Shown one piece after another: positions 17,294 to 24,984 of a DNA stretch of 64,000 nt (positions within the stretch are counted from its first letter, which is position 1; every line of letters starts with the position of its first letter). Made by a program: the position numbers and the translations under genes. Location: contig NZ_SSHJ01000001.1 of NCBI RefSeq assembly GCF_005925345.1, positions 124,001-188,000 on the forward strand, written 5' to 3'. Source of the stretch: Pedobacter ureilyticus. Lineage in GTDB: Bacteria > Bacteroidota > Bacteroidia > Sphingobacteriales > Sphingobacteriaceae. The notes under the pieces were generated by a model. The model was not told the origin of the DNA. It saw only the letters and a list, made by a program, of their open reading frames with translations, and did no database searches.

Positions 17294-18337
17294 ATGAATA
17301 AAAAACACTTCATCGTGCTATTTTGCCTAGGCTTGTTCATTATCGCTTGCAAAAAAAGCTCACCAATAGTAGAAGAAATTGAAACTTTCTTGGGTTTTCA
17401 AAAACCTGCTAATTTTCCGGCTACGGCTTACAATTTTGCTAGCAACCCGGTAACTAAAGATGGTTTTGAGCTGGGCAGAATGCTTTTTTACGAACCTCGC
17501 CTATCGCGAAATAACACCATTACCTGTGGCTCGTGCCATATCCAGTCTTCTGCATTTACGCAACACGGTCACGACGTTAGCCACGGTATTGATGATCGTT
17601 TAGGTACCAGAAACTCACCTCCCATTATGAATTTGGCTTGGAGCAAAGCTTTTAACTGGGGGGGCGGTGTTTACGATTTAGACACCCAACCCATCATTCC
17701 TATTACTACGCATGAAGAAATGGATGAGAACTTGGAGAACGTTTACAACAAGCTGAGGGCTATGCCAAAGTACACTAGCAAGTTTAAAGCGGCTTTCGGT
17801 ACCGAGGAAATCAACACTGCCAACTTTATGAAGGCCTTATCACAATTTATGGTGATGTGCATTAGTAGCAATGCTAAGTACGACAAAGTAATGAGGAAAG
17901 AAGGTGGTGTTTCTTTTACTGCCGAAGAACTGGAAGGCTATACCTTATTTAAGGATAAATGTAGCAGTTGCCATACCGAGCCCCTGTTTACCGATGGATC
18001 ATTTAGGAACAACGGCTTGGGTATAAGCCCCGTTAACGATAAAGGTTTATATACCGCTACACTGATAGAAACGGACAAATACAAGTTTAAAGTGCCATCA
18101 CTTAGAAATTTAAAGTACACTGCACCGTATATGCATGATGGTAGGTTTTTGACTTTAAATGGCGTCTTAGAACACTACAACTCAGAGGTGCAAGCTACTC
18201 CAAATCTTGATCCACTGCTAAGTGGCAATAGGTTAGGCATATCGTTAACAGCTAATGAAAAAACAAAGATCTCCGCTTTTTTAAATACGCTTAACGACGA
18301 AGATTTTATTAAAAACCCGCTGCTGGCAGAACAATAG
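17294..18337 (+). CDS. Di-heme cytochrome c peroxidase/MauG family protein (MbnH-like), second copy
   Basis: A 347-residue lipoprotein (Cys19 in LFIIACKK). Heme sites are Cys78-Cys81-His82 (CGSCHIQ) and Cys223-Cys226-His227 (CSSCHTEP). LGRMLFYEPRLSRN, NWGGGVYDLD and PYMHDGRFLTL align with the first copy. It starts 3 bp after the second MbnP gene, so the operon repeats an MbnP-MbnH unit twice. The presumed role is oxidation of the MbnP Trp; a peroxidase role is the alternative. Confidence 0.85.
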   Translation: MNKKHFIVLFCLGLFIIACKKSSPIVEEIETFLGFQKPANFPATAYNFASNPVTKDGFELGRMLFYEPRLSRNNTITCGSCHIQSSAFTQHGHDVSHGIDDRLGTRNSPPIMNLAWSKAFNWGGGVYDLDTQPIIPITTHEEMDENLENVYNKLRAMPKYTSKFKAAFGTEEINTANFMKALSQFMVMCISSNAKYDKVMRKEGGVSFTAEELEGYTLFKDKCSSCHTEPLFTDGSFRNNGLGISPVNDKGLYTATLIETDKYKFKVPSLRNLKYTAPYMHDGRFLTLNGVLEHYNSEVQATPNLDPLLSGNRLGISLTANEKTKISAFLNTLNDEDFIKNPLLAEQ

Positions 18338-18344
18338 TAACATT

Positions 18345-19268
18345 ATGAAATTAAAATTAATCATTACCATCGGATTACTTACTGCAACCCTCGGTACCAA
18401 AGCCTGCGATATTTGTGGTTGCGGTGTTGGCAGTTATTACATCGGCATTTTGCCCGAATACAATAAACGTTTTATCGGTCTGCGCTACCAACATAAAACC
18501 CTACAAACCCACTTGGGGCCGCTGGGGCAAGTTACACCACTTACCACAGACGAAACCTATCAAACTGCCGAACTTTGGGGAGGTTGGAATGTAGGAAAAC
18601 GGTTTAGGGTATTGGCTTTTGTGCCTTATAATTTTATCCAAAAAAGCTCACAAGATGCCAATGTTTCTAAAAATGGTTTAGGAGATGTAGCGCTGATGGG
18701 TTACTACAATATTTTTACCAATAGCAATACCGTAAACAGCAAGTTACTTGTGCACTCGCTTTGGTTAGGTGCAGGCATAAAAGCCCCAACAGGTACCTAC
18801 GAAGCAGCAGAAAAATTGGCCGTACAAGACAATCCAAACAATTTTCAGTTGGGTACAGCCAGTACAGATTTTACGCTCAATGGAGCTTATGACGTGCGCC
18901 TAAATGACTTGGGCATGAATGTAAATGTCAATTATAAAATTAATACCGAAAATAAATACGGCTACCGCTATGGCAATAAGCTTACCACTAATGCACTACT
19001 GTATTATAAATTTAGATTGTTTCACAAATTTACCATTGCACCAAATGCGGGCCTACTTTATGAAACTGCAGTTAAAGACGTAGAAGACAACAAATATGAG
19101 GTTGCGGTTTCGGGTGGTTATTCTACATCAGTAGTAACCGGATTTGAATTTGCCATGAGCAAGCTTTCTATAGGCGCTAATTACCAAAGCGTGGTAGCAC
19201 AAGAATTAGCTAACAAAAGAGCAAAAGCGGGTAATAGGTTAATGTTACACCTATCCGTACCATTTTAA
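18345..19268 (+). CDS. Predicted outer-membrane beta-barrel protein with CDICGCG motif
   Basis: A 307-residue protein with a cleavable signal peptide (MKLKLIITIGLLTATLGTKA). The mature N-terminus starts right at CDICGCGVGSYYIGI, a striking cysteine cluster that could bind a metal or be lipidated. The remainder alternates aromatic and polar residues and ends in the typical barrel closure LMLHLSVPF. Proteins of this type are annotated only as transporters or hypotheticals. It lies 7 bp after the second MbnH gene, so a role in metal uptake or efflux across the outer membrane is a fair inference. Confidence 0.65.
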   Translation: MKLKLIITIGLLTATLGTKACDICGCGVGSYYIGILPEYNKRFIGLRYQHKTLQTHLGPLGQVTPLTTDETYQTAELWGGWNVGKRFRVLAFVPYNFIQKSSQDANVSKNGLGDVALMGYYNIFTNSNTVNSKLLVHSLWLGAGIKAPTGTYEAAEKLAVQDNPNNFQLGTASTDFTLNGAYDVRLNDLGMNVNVNYKINTENKYGYRYGNKLTTNALLYYKFRLFHKFTIAPNAGLLYETAVKDVEDNKYEVAVSGGYSTSVVTGFEFAMSKLSIGANYQSVVAQELANKRAKAGNRLMLHLSVPF

Positions 19269-19279
19269 ATTAAAGAAAA

Positions 19280-19684
19280 ATGAAAAATATCACATTTATA
19301 ATCGCGGCAACAGCAATGTTATTTTCTGCTTGCCAACAACAAAACGAAGGTAACGAAGACGCCATTAAAAAAACTATCGACGATTTACATAACGAAGCAA
19401 TGGTAGTAAATGAAAAAGCGAATAAGACAAAATTTAAACTAGATAGTTTACTGGAACAAAAGCGCTTACAAAACGATAGTGATACTGTCGCTTTACATCA
19501 ATCTATTACAGAACTCAATTTAGCAGATGAAAAAATGATGGATTGGATGCACAACTTTCAACTTGATTTTAAAGGTAGCAAAGCCGATGCGCTAAAGTAT
19601 TTTAAAGATCAGTTAGATAGTGTAAAGCAAGTGCAAATACAACTAGAAAAGGCAATTGAACAAGCTAAACCATTTATTAATTAG
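19280..19684 (+). CDS. Small helical lipoprotein
   Basis: A 134-residue lipoprotein (MKNITFIIAATAMLFSAC, Cys18). The mature part is almost entirely charged, heptad-rich helix (from KKTIDDLHNEAMVV to VQIQLEKAIEQA) with no beta motif. It resembles Bacteroidota proteins mis-titled 'viral A-type inclusion protein'. It starts 11 bp after the barrel protein and is likely part of the same operon. Function is unknown. Confidence 0.65.
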   Translation: MKNITFIIAATAMLFSACQQQNEGNEDAIKKTIDDLHNEAMVVNEKANKTKFKLDSLLEQKRLQNDSDTVALHQSITELNLADEKMMDWMHNFQLDFKGSKADALKYFKDQLDSVKQVQIQLEKAIEQAKPFIN

Positions 19685-19701
19685 CCACAGCTATACGAGA
19701 T

Positions 19702-19788
19702 CGTCATTTCGATGAGGAGGAACGACGAAGAGAAATCCAGAAAGTTTCTCATACAGCTTGCTAGATTTCTCCTATCGTCGAAATGACG
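19702..19788. repeat. Palindromic repeat family A, copy 1
   Basis: The ends CGTCATTTCGAT and TCGAAATGACG are inverted repeats, and inner arms of the gagaaatc(c/t)ag and ctagatttctcc type pair as well. Total 87 bp. Two more copies are at 28469 and 33213. This one sits inside the copper/cytochrome operon. Confidence 0.8.
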
Positions 19789-19842
19789 AAATGTTTAATG
19801 CTAACTCGAAAATTAATGTCCGTGGCAAAAAACTCACATAAC

Positions 19843-20088
19843 ATGAAAACAATTTTAATAATCTGTATTTTTGCCCTAAGTGTTGGGGCACTATACAACA
19901 GCAATGCTGCAACGTTAAACAGAGAAATGACTTTAGCAGACAGCATTAAGGTAGATCCGGTTTGCAAAATGAAGGTAAAACCGTCTACTAGCCACAAAAG
20001 TACCTACCAAAAACAAGAGTATTGGTTTTGCGCTAAAGGCTGTAAAATGAAATTTGATAAAAATCCAGTGCAATATTTAAAGAAATAA
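19843..20088 (+). CDS. YHS domain protein, exported
   Basis: An 81-residue protein with a signal peptide (MKTILIICIFALSVGALY). The YHS domain follows: DPVCKMKV, then YWFCAKGCKMKFDKNPVQYL. YHS domains occur in copper and other heavy-metal transporters and chaperones and use the Cys residues to bind metal. The ATG at 19843 is chosen because it begins the signal peptide; an upstream ATG lies within palindromic repeat A. It is 2 bp ahead of the SCO gene, supporting a copper-handling role. Confidence 0.85.
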   Translation: MKTILIICIFALSVGALYNSNAATLNREMTLADSIKVDPVCKMKVKPSTSHKSTYQKQEYWFCAKGCKMKFDKNPVQYLKK

Positions 20089-20090
20089 AG

Positions 20091-20732
20091 ATGAAAAAAA
20101 TATTAAGTTATCTCTATGCCGCTTGTTTGGCTGTTTTGGCTGTATCATGTACCCAAGAAAAAAAACTTCCTATCTATGGCGATCGTGAAGCGAAAATCAC
20201 CAAAGATGCGAACGGCAATGAAAAAATTGATACGATCTACAAAACCATCCCAAACTTTAAGTTTTTAAATCAAGATAGCATCGAAATTACACAAGATACT
20301 TTTAAGGATAAGATTTATGTGGCCGACTTCTTCTTTACATCTTGTAGTACCATCTGCCCTATTATGCACCGCAATATGAAAACTTTGTTCGATGCCTATA
20401 AAGACAATAACGATATCATGTTTTTATCGCATACCATCGATTTTAAATACGACAAGCCTTCGGTGCTTAAAAAATATGCGCAAAAATTAGGGGTAGACGT
20501 ACCGCAATGGCAATTTGTTTGGGGCGACAAAAAAGACGTCTACACCCTTGCCGAGAAAGACTATTTAGTAGCTGTACAAGAAGATAATGCCGCTACAGAT
20601 GGCTATGTACATCAGGGTTGGCTGGTATTAATAGATAAACATAAGCGAATTAGAGGCGCTTATGATGGCACCAAGCCAGAAGAAGTTGAAAAACTGAAAA
20701 ACGACATGGGCATTTTATTGGCAGAGAAATAA
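20091..20732 (+). CDS. SCO1/SenC/PrrC family copper chaperone
   Basis: A 213-residue lipoprotein (Cys20 in LAVSC) with a thioredoxin fold. The copper/redox motif is FTSCSTICPIM (Cys85 and Cys89), with the third ligand His174 in DGYVHQGW. SCO proteins deliver copper to the CuA site of cytochrome oxidase or act as thiol reductases. Neighbours are the YHS protein upstream and a cytochrome c whose GTG start immediately follows this stop. Confidence 0.93.
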   Translation: MKKILSYLYAACLAVLAVSCTQEKKLPIYGDREAKITKDANGNEKIDTIYKTIPNFKFLNQDSIEITQDTFKDKIYVADFFFTSCSTICPIMHRNMKTLFDAYKDNNDIMFLSHTIDFKYDKPSVLKKYAQKLGVDVPQWQFVWGDKKDVYTLAEKDYLVAVQEDNAATDGYVHQGWLVLIDKHKRIRGAYDGTKPEEVEKLKNDMGILLAEK

Positions 20733-21179
20733 GTGAAAGGTAAAAATATAGGTTTTAGAAAAGCTATTGTTTATAGTCTTTTTATCGGCAGTATTGCAAT
20801 GGCTTTTCATGCTTGCCAAAGTGCTGGTGAAATAGAAATGGCAAAGTATATGTCCAATGGTAAAGATCTGTACCAGGCTCGTTGTCAAAACTGCCACGGC
20901 AAGGATGGAGAAGGCTTAGGCGAATTGGCTCCTCCACTAACTGATACCATATTTCTTAAAAGCAACAAAACGAAGTTAGCCTGTTTTATTAAAAACGGAG
21001 TTAATGAACCTATGCAGGTTAATGGCAAAATTTACCAAGAGAAAATGCCCGCCTTTAAAGATTTACACGATATTGATATTGCCCAAGTGATCGTTTACAT
21101 AACCAACACTTTTGGTAACAAGCAAGGCATGTACACGTATGAGCAAGTGGCAAACGATTTAAAAAACTGTCGTAAATAG
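20733..21179 (+). CDS. Mono-heme class I cytochrome c lipoprotein
   Basis: A 148-residue protein translated from the GTG that directly follows the SCO stop codon. It has an N-terminal membrane/lipoprotein signal (AMAFHAC, Cys28), one heme site Cys51-Cys54-His55 (RCQNCHGKDGEGLG) and an axial Met105 in KMPAFKDL. It probably carries electrons in the periplasm and ends the operon that began at 13952 or 14600. I see no stem-loop terminator directly after it. Confidence 0.88.
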   Translation: MKGKNIGFRKAIVYSLFIGSIAMAFHACQSAGEIEMAKYMSNGKDLYQARCQNCHGKDGEGLGELAPPLTDTIFLKSNKTKLACFIKNGVNEPMQVNGKIYQEKMPAFKDLHDIDIAQVIVYITNTFGNKQGMYTYEQVANDLKNCRK

Positions 21180-21431
21180 CTGTAAAATTGAATAAAGGTC
21201 CGTCAATCAAAACTTACAAAGTTTTTAACAGGCAAAGTCCTCAACTTTATCATTAAAAAACCATAATGACCAAAGTTAAACTTCGTAAGTTCAAACTACT
21301 ATCCAATACTTTTTTTTGTAGCGGCTTTTGTAAGGTAGTTTGTAGTAGTTAGTATGACTAACTTTAATTGAAAAACGATTTTCGCATTTCGAAGAAAAAT
21401 ATCAGCTAAACTTTATTTTTAGCAGCAGTAT
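21180..21431. other. Non-coding gap after the cytochrome operon
   Basis: No gene is supported. It contains short inverted words (AAAACTTACAAAGTTTT near 21209; TTAGTATGACTAA near 21349) and A/T runs. No promoter consensus or known RNA is visible. Confidence 0.4.
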
Positions 21432-21466
21432 AAAAAAACAAGGGCACGCTTTAAACGTACCCTTGC
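21432..21466 (-). terminator. Rho-independent terminator of hsp20
   Basis: On the minus strand CAAGGGTACG pairs with CGTGCCCTTG (one mismatch) and is followed by a run of seven T. It lies 40 bp beyond the hsp20 stop. Confidence 0.85.
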
Positions 21467-21505
21467 AACCTTAAACCAAACCCAAAATGGGCTATCAACA
21501 CTGTA

Positions 21506-21940
21506 TTATGAAACTACAATTTCTTTATGCTCGTCTTTAGCTTGTTCTTTTTTGCCAATGGTAATGTTTAATATCCCATTTACATACTCGGCATTTATTT
21601 TTTCAGAGTCGATACCCTCTGGCAACACAAAAGATCTAGCAAAAGAGAAGTACTCAAATTCTTTACGTGTGTAATCTTTTTGATTTTCTGTTTGCGCTGA
21701 TTTCTTTTCTGCCCAGATTGAAAGTTGGTCTTTTTTCAGCTCAATTTTAAAGTCTTCTTTGTTTAGCCCAGGTGCCGCCAATTCTATTTGATAGTGCGTA
21801 GCGGTCTCTAAAATATTAACGTGAGGCATTTTATTTACACCATAATTTTTATTTAAGGCATCGCTAAACAATGAATCAAAAACATTGTTAAAGTATGGTG
21901 CTGTGTTTCTAGTTCTGTTGTTGAATTTTACTAAGCTCAT
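21506..21940 (-). CDS. Hsp20/alpha-crystallin small heat-shock protein
   Basis: A 144-residue holdase chaperone. The alpha-crystallin domain runs from about 38 to 135: PHVNILETATHYQIELAAPG, then EYFSFARSFVLPEGID, and the closing NAEYVNGILNITIGK with its G-x-L motif. The short N-terminal arm and the C-terminal EIVVS (an I-x-V/I-type tail) fit oligomer-forming members. It is alone on the minus strand with its own terminator. It has an unusually good Shine-Dalgarno site for this genome. Confidence 0.93.
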   Translation of the reverse strand: MSLVKFNNRTRNTAPYFNNVFDSLFSDALNKNYGVNKMPHVNILETATHYQIELAAPGLNKEDFKIELKKDQLSIWAEKKSAQTENQKDYTRKEFEYFSFARSFVLPEGIDSEKINAEYVNGILNITIGKKEQAKDEHKEIVVS

Positions 21941-21948
21941 TTTTATAT

Positions 21949-21956
21949 CTCCTTTT
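21949..21956 (-). promoter_or_regulatory. Strong Shine-Dalgarno site before hsp20 (AAAAGGAG)
   Basis: On the minus strand AAAAGGAG ends 8 nt before the ATG. Most genes in this window have no purine-rich site at this position, as usual in Bacteroidota, so this one stands out and suggests high translation. Confidence 0.6.
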
Positions 21957-22013
21957 ATTTTTTTTAAATGATTAACTGTTAGGCACTATTCAAACTACAT
22001 TCCAATTTTAAAT

Positions 22014-22502
22014 ATGATGATTTTAAAGACATTTTGGCGCAATAAACCACAATACACAGACAATAAGTCAGTTTTAGAATTAAAAACCGACAGTTTTAAG
22101 TATAGAACCGATTTAGAAATTCGTTTTACGGATGTAGACGTGATGGGCCATATTAATAGTGCGGTATATTTTACCTATATGGAAATTGGACGTACCAAGT
22201 ATTGGAAACAGGCCATTCAATGGAACTGGAACAAAACAGGTGTGGTAATTGGCAAAGCTGAAAACACCTATGTTAACCCTATTCATTTAGGTGATCAGAT
22301 AAGTATTTATGTTCGCACTTCCCGCATTGGCCATACCAGTTTTGATTTGGAGTACATTATTGTAAAGCAGAAGAATGGAAAGGAAATGGTTTGTTGCAAG
22401 GGAAAAACCTCTTGTGTAGTAGTAGATTACGAAACTAAAAGACCTGTTCCCATCCCAGAAAGAGAGCGAAATAAAATTATTGCTTTTGAGCAACTACAAT
22501 AA
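22014..22502 (+). CDS. Acyl-CoA thioesterase, 4HBT hot-dog fold
   Basis: A 162-residue protein with the 4-hydroxybenzoyl-CoA thioesterase-type motif RFTDVDVMGHINSAVYFTYME (split across about 37-57), where Asp and His positions form the active site. Later parts follow the fold: NPIHLGDQISIYVRTSRIG, then CKGKTSCVVVDYE. The substrate acyl-CoA is unknown. The first 25 residues are a non-conserved extension, so a downstream start is possible, though no better start codon is evident. Confidence 0.85.
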   Translation: MMILKTFWRNKPQYTDNKSVLELKTDSFKYRTDLEIRFTDVDVMGHINSAVYFTYMEIGRTKYWKQAIQWNWNKTGVVIGKAENTYVNPIHLGDQISIYVRTSRIGHTSFDLEYIIVKQKNGKEMVCCKGKTSCVVVDYETKRPVPIPERERNKIIAFEQLQ

Positions 22503-22584
22503 TAAATACGGAGCTGATCAACATTTGACAAAGCCATCTAGCGCAGTAGCTTATCTGGCTACAAATAGGTCAGCTGCTAAAAAA

Positions 22585-22947
22585 TTACTCCCCTGTATGG
22601 TAACTTAAGGCAACAAATGAATGTCCTATTTGCCCCGGCATAGGTGGGTTCATCTTTTTTATCCCTACAGTTGCCGTAAGGAGAAATGGGTAATTATTTC
22701 TTACCGAATCCAAAATATTTTTTACTACAGTCTCGAGCAACTTTTGGGTGTTGGCCATTTCTTTTAAAATAATTTGATTTAACACCTCGTAATTTACCGT
22801 ATTATCCAAGTTCTCAGTATCGTGGTTAGCTTTAAACGTTACCTCAATATCTACCATAAATACGCAGCCAATTAATTGTTCTTCCGGATAAAATCCATGA
22901 AGGGCGTGGCATCTAACATCTCTTAGGGCAACAGTTTGTGTGTACAT
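22585..22947 (-). CDS. folB: Dihydroneopterin aldolase
   Basis: A 120-residue enzyme of folate synthesis that cleaves dihydroneopterin to hydroxymethyl-dihydropterin and glycolaldehyde. Family marks are VALRDVRCHALHGFYPEEQL with the active-site region, NLDNTVNYEVLNQII, TQKLLETVVKNI, and the C-terminal KKMNPPMPGQIGHSFV. The ATG at 22947 (MYTQTV) is chosen; an upstream TTG at 22971 would add eight atypical residues. It is divergent from the acyl-CoA dehydrogenase gene. Confidence 0.9.
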   Translation of the reverse strand: MYTQTVALRDVRCHALHGFYPEEQLIGCVFMVDIEVTFKANHDTENLDNTVNYEVLNQIILKEMANTQKLLETVVKNILDSVRNNYPFLLTATVGIKKMNPPMPGQIGHSFVALSYHTGE

Positions 22948-22983
22948 TTTAAGTAAAGTTTTGCTGTGCAATTATACCTAAAT

Positions 22984-23017
22984 TTTGTTTAGGGATTAAG
23001 GTATTTTACTAACTTTG
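22984..23017 (+). promoter_or_regulatory. Bacteroidota-type promoter of the acyl-CoA dehydrogenase gene
   Basis: TTTG at 22984-22987 as the -33 box and TAACTTTG at 23010-23017 as the -7 box, 22 bp apart. This is the best two-box match I found in the window. Predicted leader to the ATG at 23053 is about 30 nt. Confidence 0.6.
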
Positions 23018-23052
23018 GTGACAACCGATTTTAAACCTAAATCATTTTTGAA

Positions 23053-24243
23053 ATGAGTAAATCTGCGAGAAAAGACCTTTACGAAGCACCAGATTATTAT
23101 TTGGTAGACGAACTTTTGTCTGAAGAGCACTTACTGATCCGGGCCTCTGTTAGAGATTGGGTAAAGAAAGAAGTAACTCCGATTATTGAAGACTATGCAC
23201 AGCGGGCAGAGTTTCCGAGACAGCTGATTAAAGGCTTGGGAGAAATTGGCGCTTTTGGCCCAACCATTCCGATAGAATATGGTGGCGCAGGTTTAGATTA
23301 TACAGCATACGGTATCATTATGCAGGAAATTGAACGTGGCGACTCAGGTATCCGTTCTACGGCTTCGGTGCAAGGCTCGTTGGTAATGTATCCTATTTAT
23401 GCTTACGGCACTGAAGAACAACGTAAAAAATATCTGCCCAAATTAGCCACAGGCGAATTGATGGGATGCTTTGGATTAACCGAGCCAGACCATGGTTCTA
23501 ATCCGGGCGGGATGGTAAGTAACATCAAAGATAAAGGAGATCATTACCTTTTAAACGGCGCTAAGATGTGGATTTCCAATGCACCTTTTGCAGATATTGC
23601 GGTAGTATGGGCTAAAGATGAAGAAGGGAAAATCAGAGGAATGGTTTTAGAACGCGGCATGGAAGGTTTTAGCACACCAGAAACGCACAACAAATGGAGT
23701 TTAAGAGCATCGGCCACCGGCGAATTGGTATTTGATAACGTAAAAGTTCCTAAAGAAAACGTATTTCCAGATATCAAAGGTTTGAAAGGACCGCTGGGAT
23801 GTTTGAACCAGGCTCGTTATGGCATTGCTTGGGGAGCTTTGGGTGCGGCTATGGATTGCTACGATACTGCGCTACGATACTCCAAAGAACGTGAACAATT
23901 TGGTAAGCCTATTGGAGGTTTTCAATTGCAACAAAAGAAATTGGCGGAAATGATTACTGAAATCACTAAAGGCCAGCTGCTTGTTTGGCGTTTGGGCGTA
24001 CTGAAAAGTGAAAATAGAGCAAGTGCAGAACAAATCTCTATGGCCAAACGTAATAGTGTTGAAATTGCACTTGATATTGCTCGTAATGCCCGCCAGATGT
24101 TGGGTGGTATGGGCATTACAGGCGAATATTCAATTATGCGCCACATGATGAACCTAGAATCTGTAGTGACCTACGAAGGTACGCATGATGTACATTTACT
24201 AATTACAGGTATGGATGTGACCGGAATTAATGCCTTTAAGTAG
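23053..24243 (+). CDS. Acyl-CoA dehydrogenase, glutaryl-CoA dehydrogenase-like
   Basis: A 396-residue flavoenzyme with the whole acyl-CoA dehydrogenase fold. FAD/substrate segments are CFGLTEPDHGSNPGG and MWISNAPFADIAVVW. The catalytic Glu lies in VTYEGTHDVHLLITG (about residue 375), a pattern typical of glutaryl-CoA dehydrogenase, which oxidises and decarboxylates glutaryl-CoA in lysine/tryptophan breakdown. ARYGIAWGALGAAMDC also fits that subgroup. It is monocistronic; downstream is the repeat-flanked GxxExxY cassette. Confidence 0.88.
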   Translation: MSKSARKDLYEAPDYYLVDELLSEEHLLIRASVRDWVKKEVTPIIEDYAQRAEFPRQLIKGLGEIGAFGPTIPIEYGGAGLDYTAYGIIMQEIERGDSGIRSTASVQGSLVMYPIYAYGTEEQRKKYLPKLATGELMGCFGLTEPDHGSNPGGMVSNIKDKGDHYLLNGAKMWISNAPFADIAVVWAKDEEGKIRGMVLERGMEGFSTPETHNKWSLRASATGELVFDNVKVPKENVFPDIKGLKGPLGCLNQARYGIAWGALGAAMDCYDTALRYSKEREQFGKPIGGFQLQQKKLAEMITEITKGQLLVWRLGVLKSENRASAEQISMAKRNSVEIALDIARNARQMLGGMGITGEYSIMRHMMNLESVVTYEGTHDVHLLITGMDVTGINAFK

Positions 24244-24256
24244 CACAGTATCTGTA

Positions 24257-24449
24257 TCAGGATTTTAGGATTGACAAGATTTTCATGATGATAGCCTGAT
24301 ATTCAAAATCAAGTAAATCCTGATCAAGACAATTAAGCATCCAAAATCCTGTTCATCCTAAAATCAAGTAAATCCTGATCAAGACAATTAAGCACCCAAA
24401 ACCCTGCCAATCCTAAAATCAAACCAATCCTGATCAGATAATTAAGCGT
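24257..24449. repeat. Left flank of GxxExxY cassette 1: 55-bp tandem units plus inverted half-unit
   Basis: Units start at 24305, 24360 and 24415 with an exact 55-bp period (AAAATCAAGTAAATCCTGAT..., third copy partial) and run to the gene's ATG at 24451. The preceding segment, 24257-24297 (CAGGATTTTAGGATTGACAA...), is the reverse complement of the CCAATCCTAAAATC part of the units, so the flank can fold on itself. A diverged direct copy of the whole flank is at 24845-24984. Confidence 0.85.
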
Positions 24450-24450
24450 A

Positions 24451-24840
24451 ATGACGATAGACGAAATCACATACAAAATAAATGGATGTGCCATGAAAGT
24501 ACATAATACTTTAGGTAATGGATTTCAAGAAGTGATTTACCAACGATGTCTAGCAATTGAACTCAGTAGAGCTGGATTGATTTATGCAAGAGAGGTAGAA
24601 CAAACCATTTTTTACGAGGATATCGAAGTTGGAACTAGACGGGCAGACTTCATCATAGAAAACCAGATAGTAGTTGAATTAAAAGCAGTAATTAACTTAG
24701 AGGATGCCCATTTAGCTCAGGCTAAAAATTATGTTACCGCTTACAATTTTCCCATTGGTTTATTGATTAACTTTGGAAGCACTAGTTTACAATTCAAAAA
24801 AATCTACAATTCAAACATGAGGTATAAATCAAGACTGTAA
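24451..24840 (+). CDS. GxxExxY family protein, PD-(D/E)xK nuclease-like (cassette 1)
   Basis: A 129-residue protein named for the motif GFQEVIY (here NTLGNGFQEVIYQRCLAIEL). It has the core of a PD-(D/E)xK nuclease fold: Asp in TRRADFIIEN followed by the E-x-K of VVELKAV. Later, LAQAKNYVTAYNFPIGLLINFG completes the fold. The catalytic-type residues are intact, but no activity is established for this family. The gene is bracketed by direct copies of a repeat that reach its start codon on one side and begin 4 bp after its stop on the other. Cargo or driver of a small element is my inference. Confidence 0.85.
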   Translation: MTIDEITYKINGCAMKVHNTLGNGFQEVIYQRCLAIELSRAGLIYAREVEQTIFYEDIEVGTRRADFIIENQIVVELKAVINLEDAHLAQAKNYVTAYNFPIGLLINFGSTSLQFKKIYNSNMRYKSRL

Positions 24841-24844
24841 CTTA

Positions 24845-24984
24845 ACAGGAATTTAGGATTAGTTAAATTTCATGATAAAAGCTAACAAATATAAATCAAA
24901 CAATCCTGATACGCACAATTAAACACCCAGATCCTGCCAATCCCGAAATCAATTAAATCCTGCTCAAGACAAGTAAACATCCAG
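24845..24984. repeat. Right flank of GxxExxY cassette 1
   Basis: A direct, diverged copy of the left flank: AACAGGAATTTAGGATTAG... (24845 on) matches the left inverted half-unit. Two units begin at 24893 and 24946 (53-bp spacing) and carry the same words AATCCTGAT, ACAATTAA, CACCCA and CCTGCCAATCC. It ends exactly at the ATG of the next gene (24985). Confidence 0.82.

Noticed and set aside
19784..19842. Longer YHS protein starting in the palindromic repeat
   Set aside because: The first 20 codons lie in repeat A; the signal peptide clearly starts at 19843.
24305..24449. Regularly spaced 55-bp repeats that could suggest a CRISPR array
   Set aside because: The units are contiguous with no unique spacers, diverge internally, and there are no cas genes; they fit the cassette flank better.
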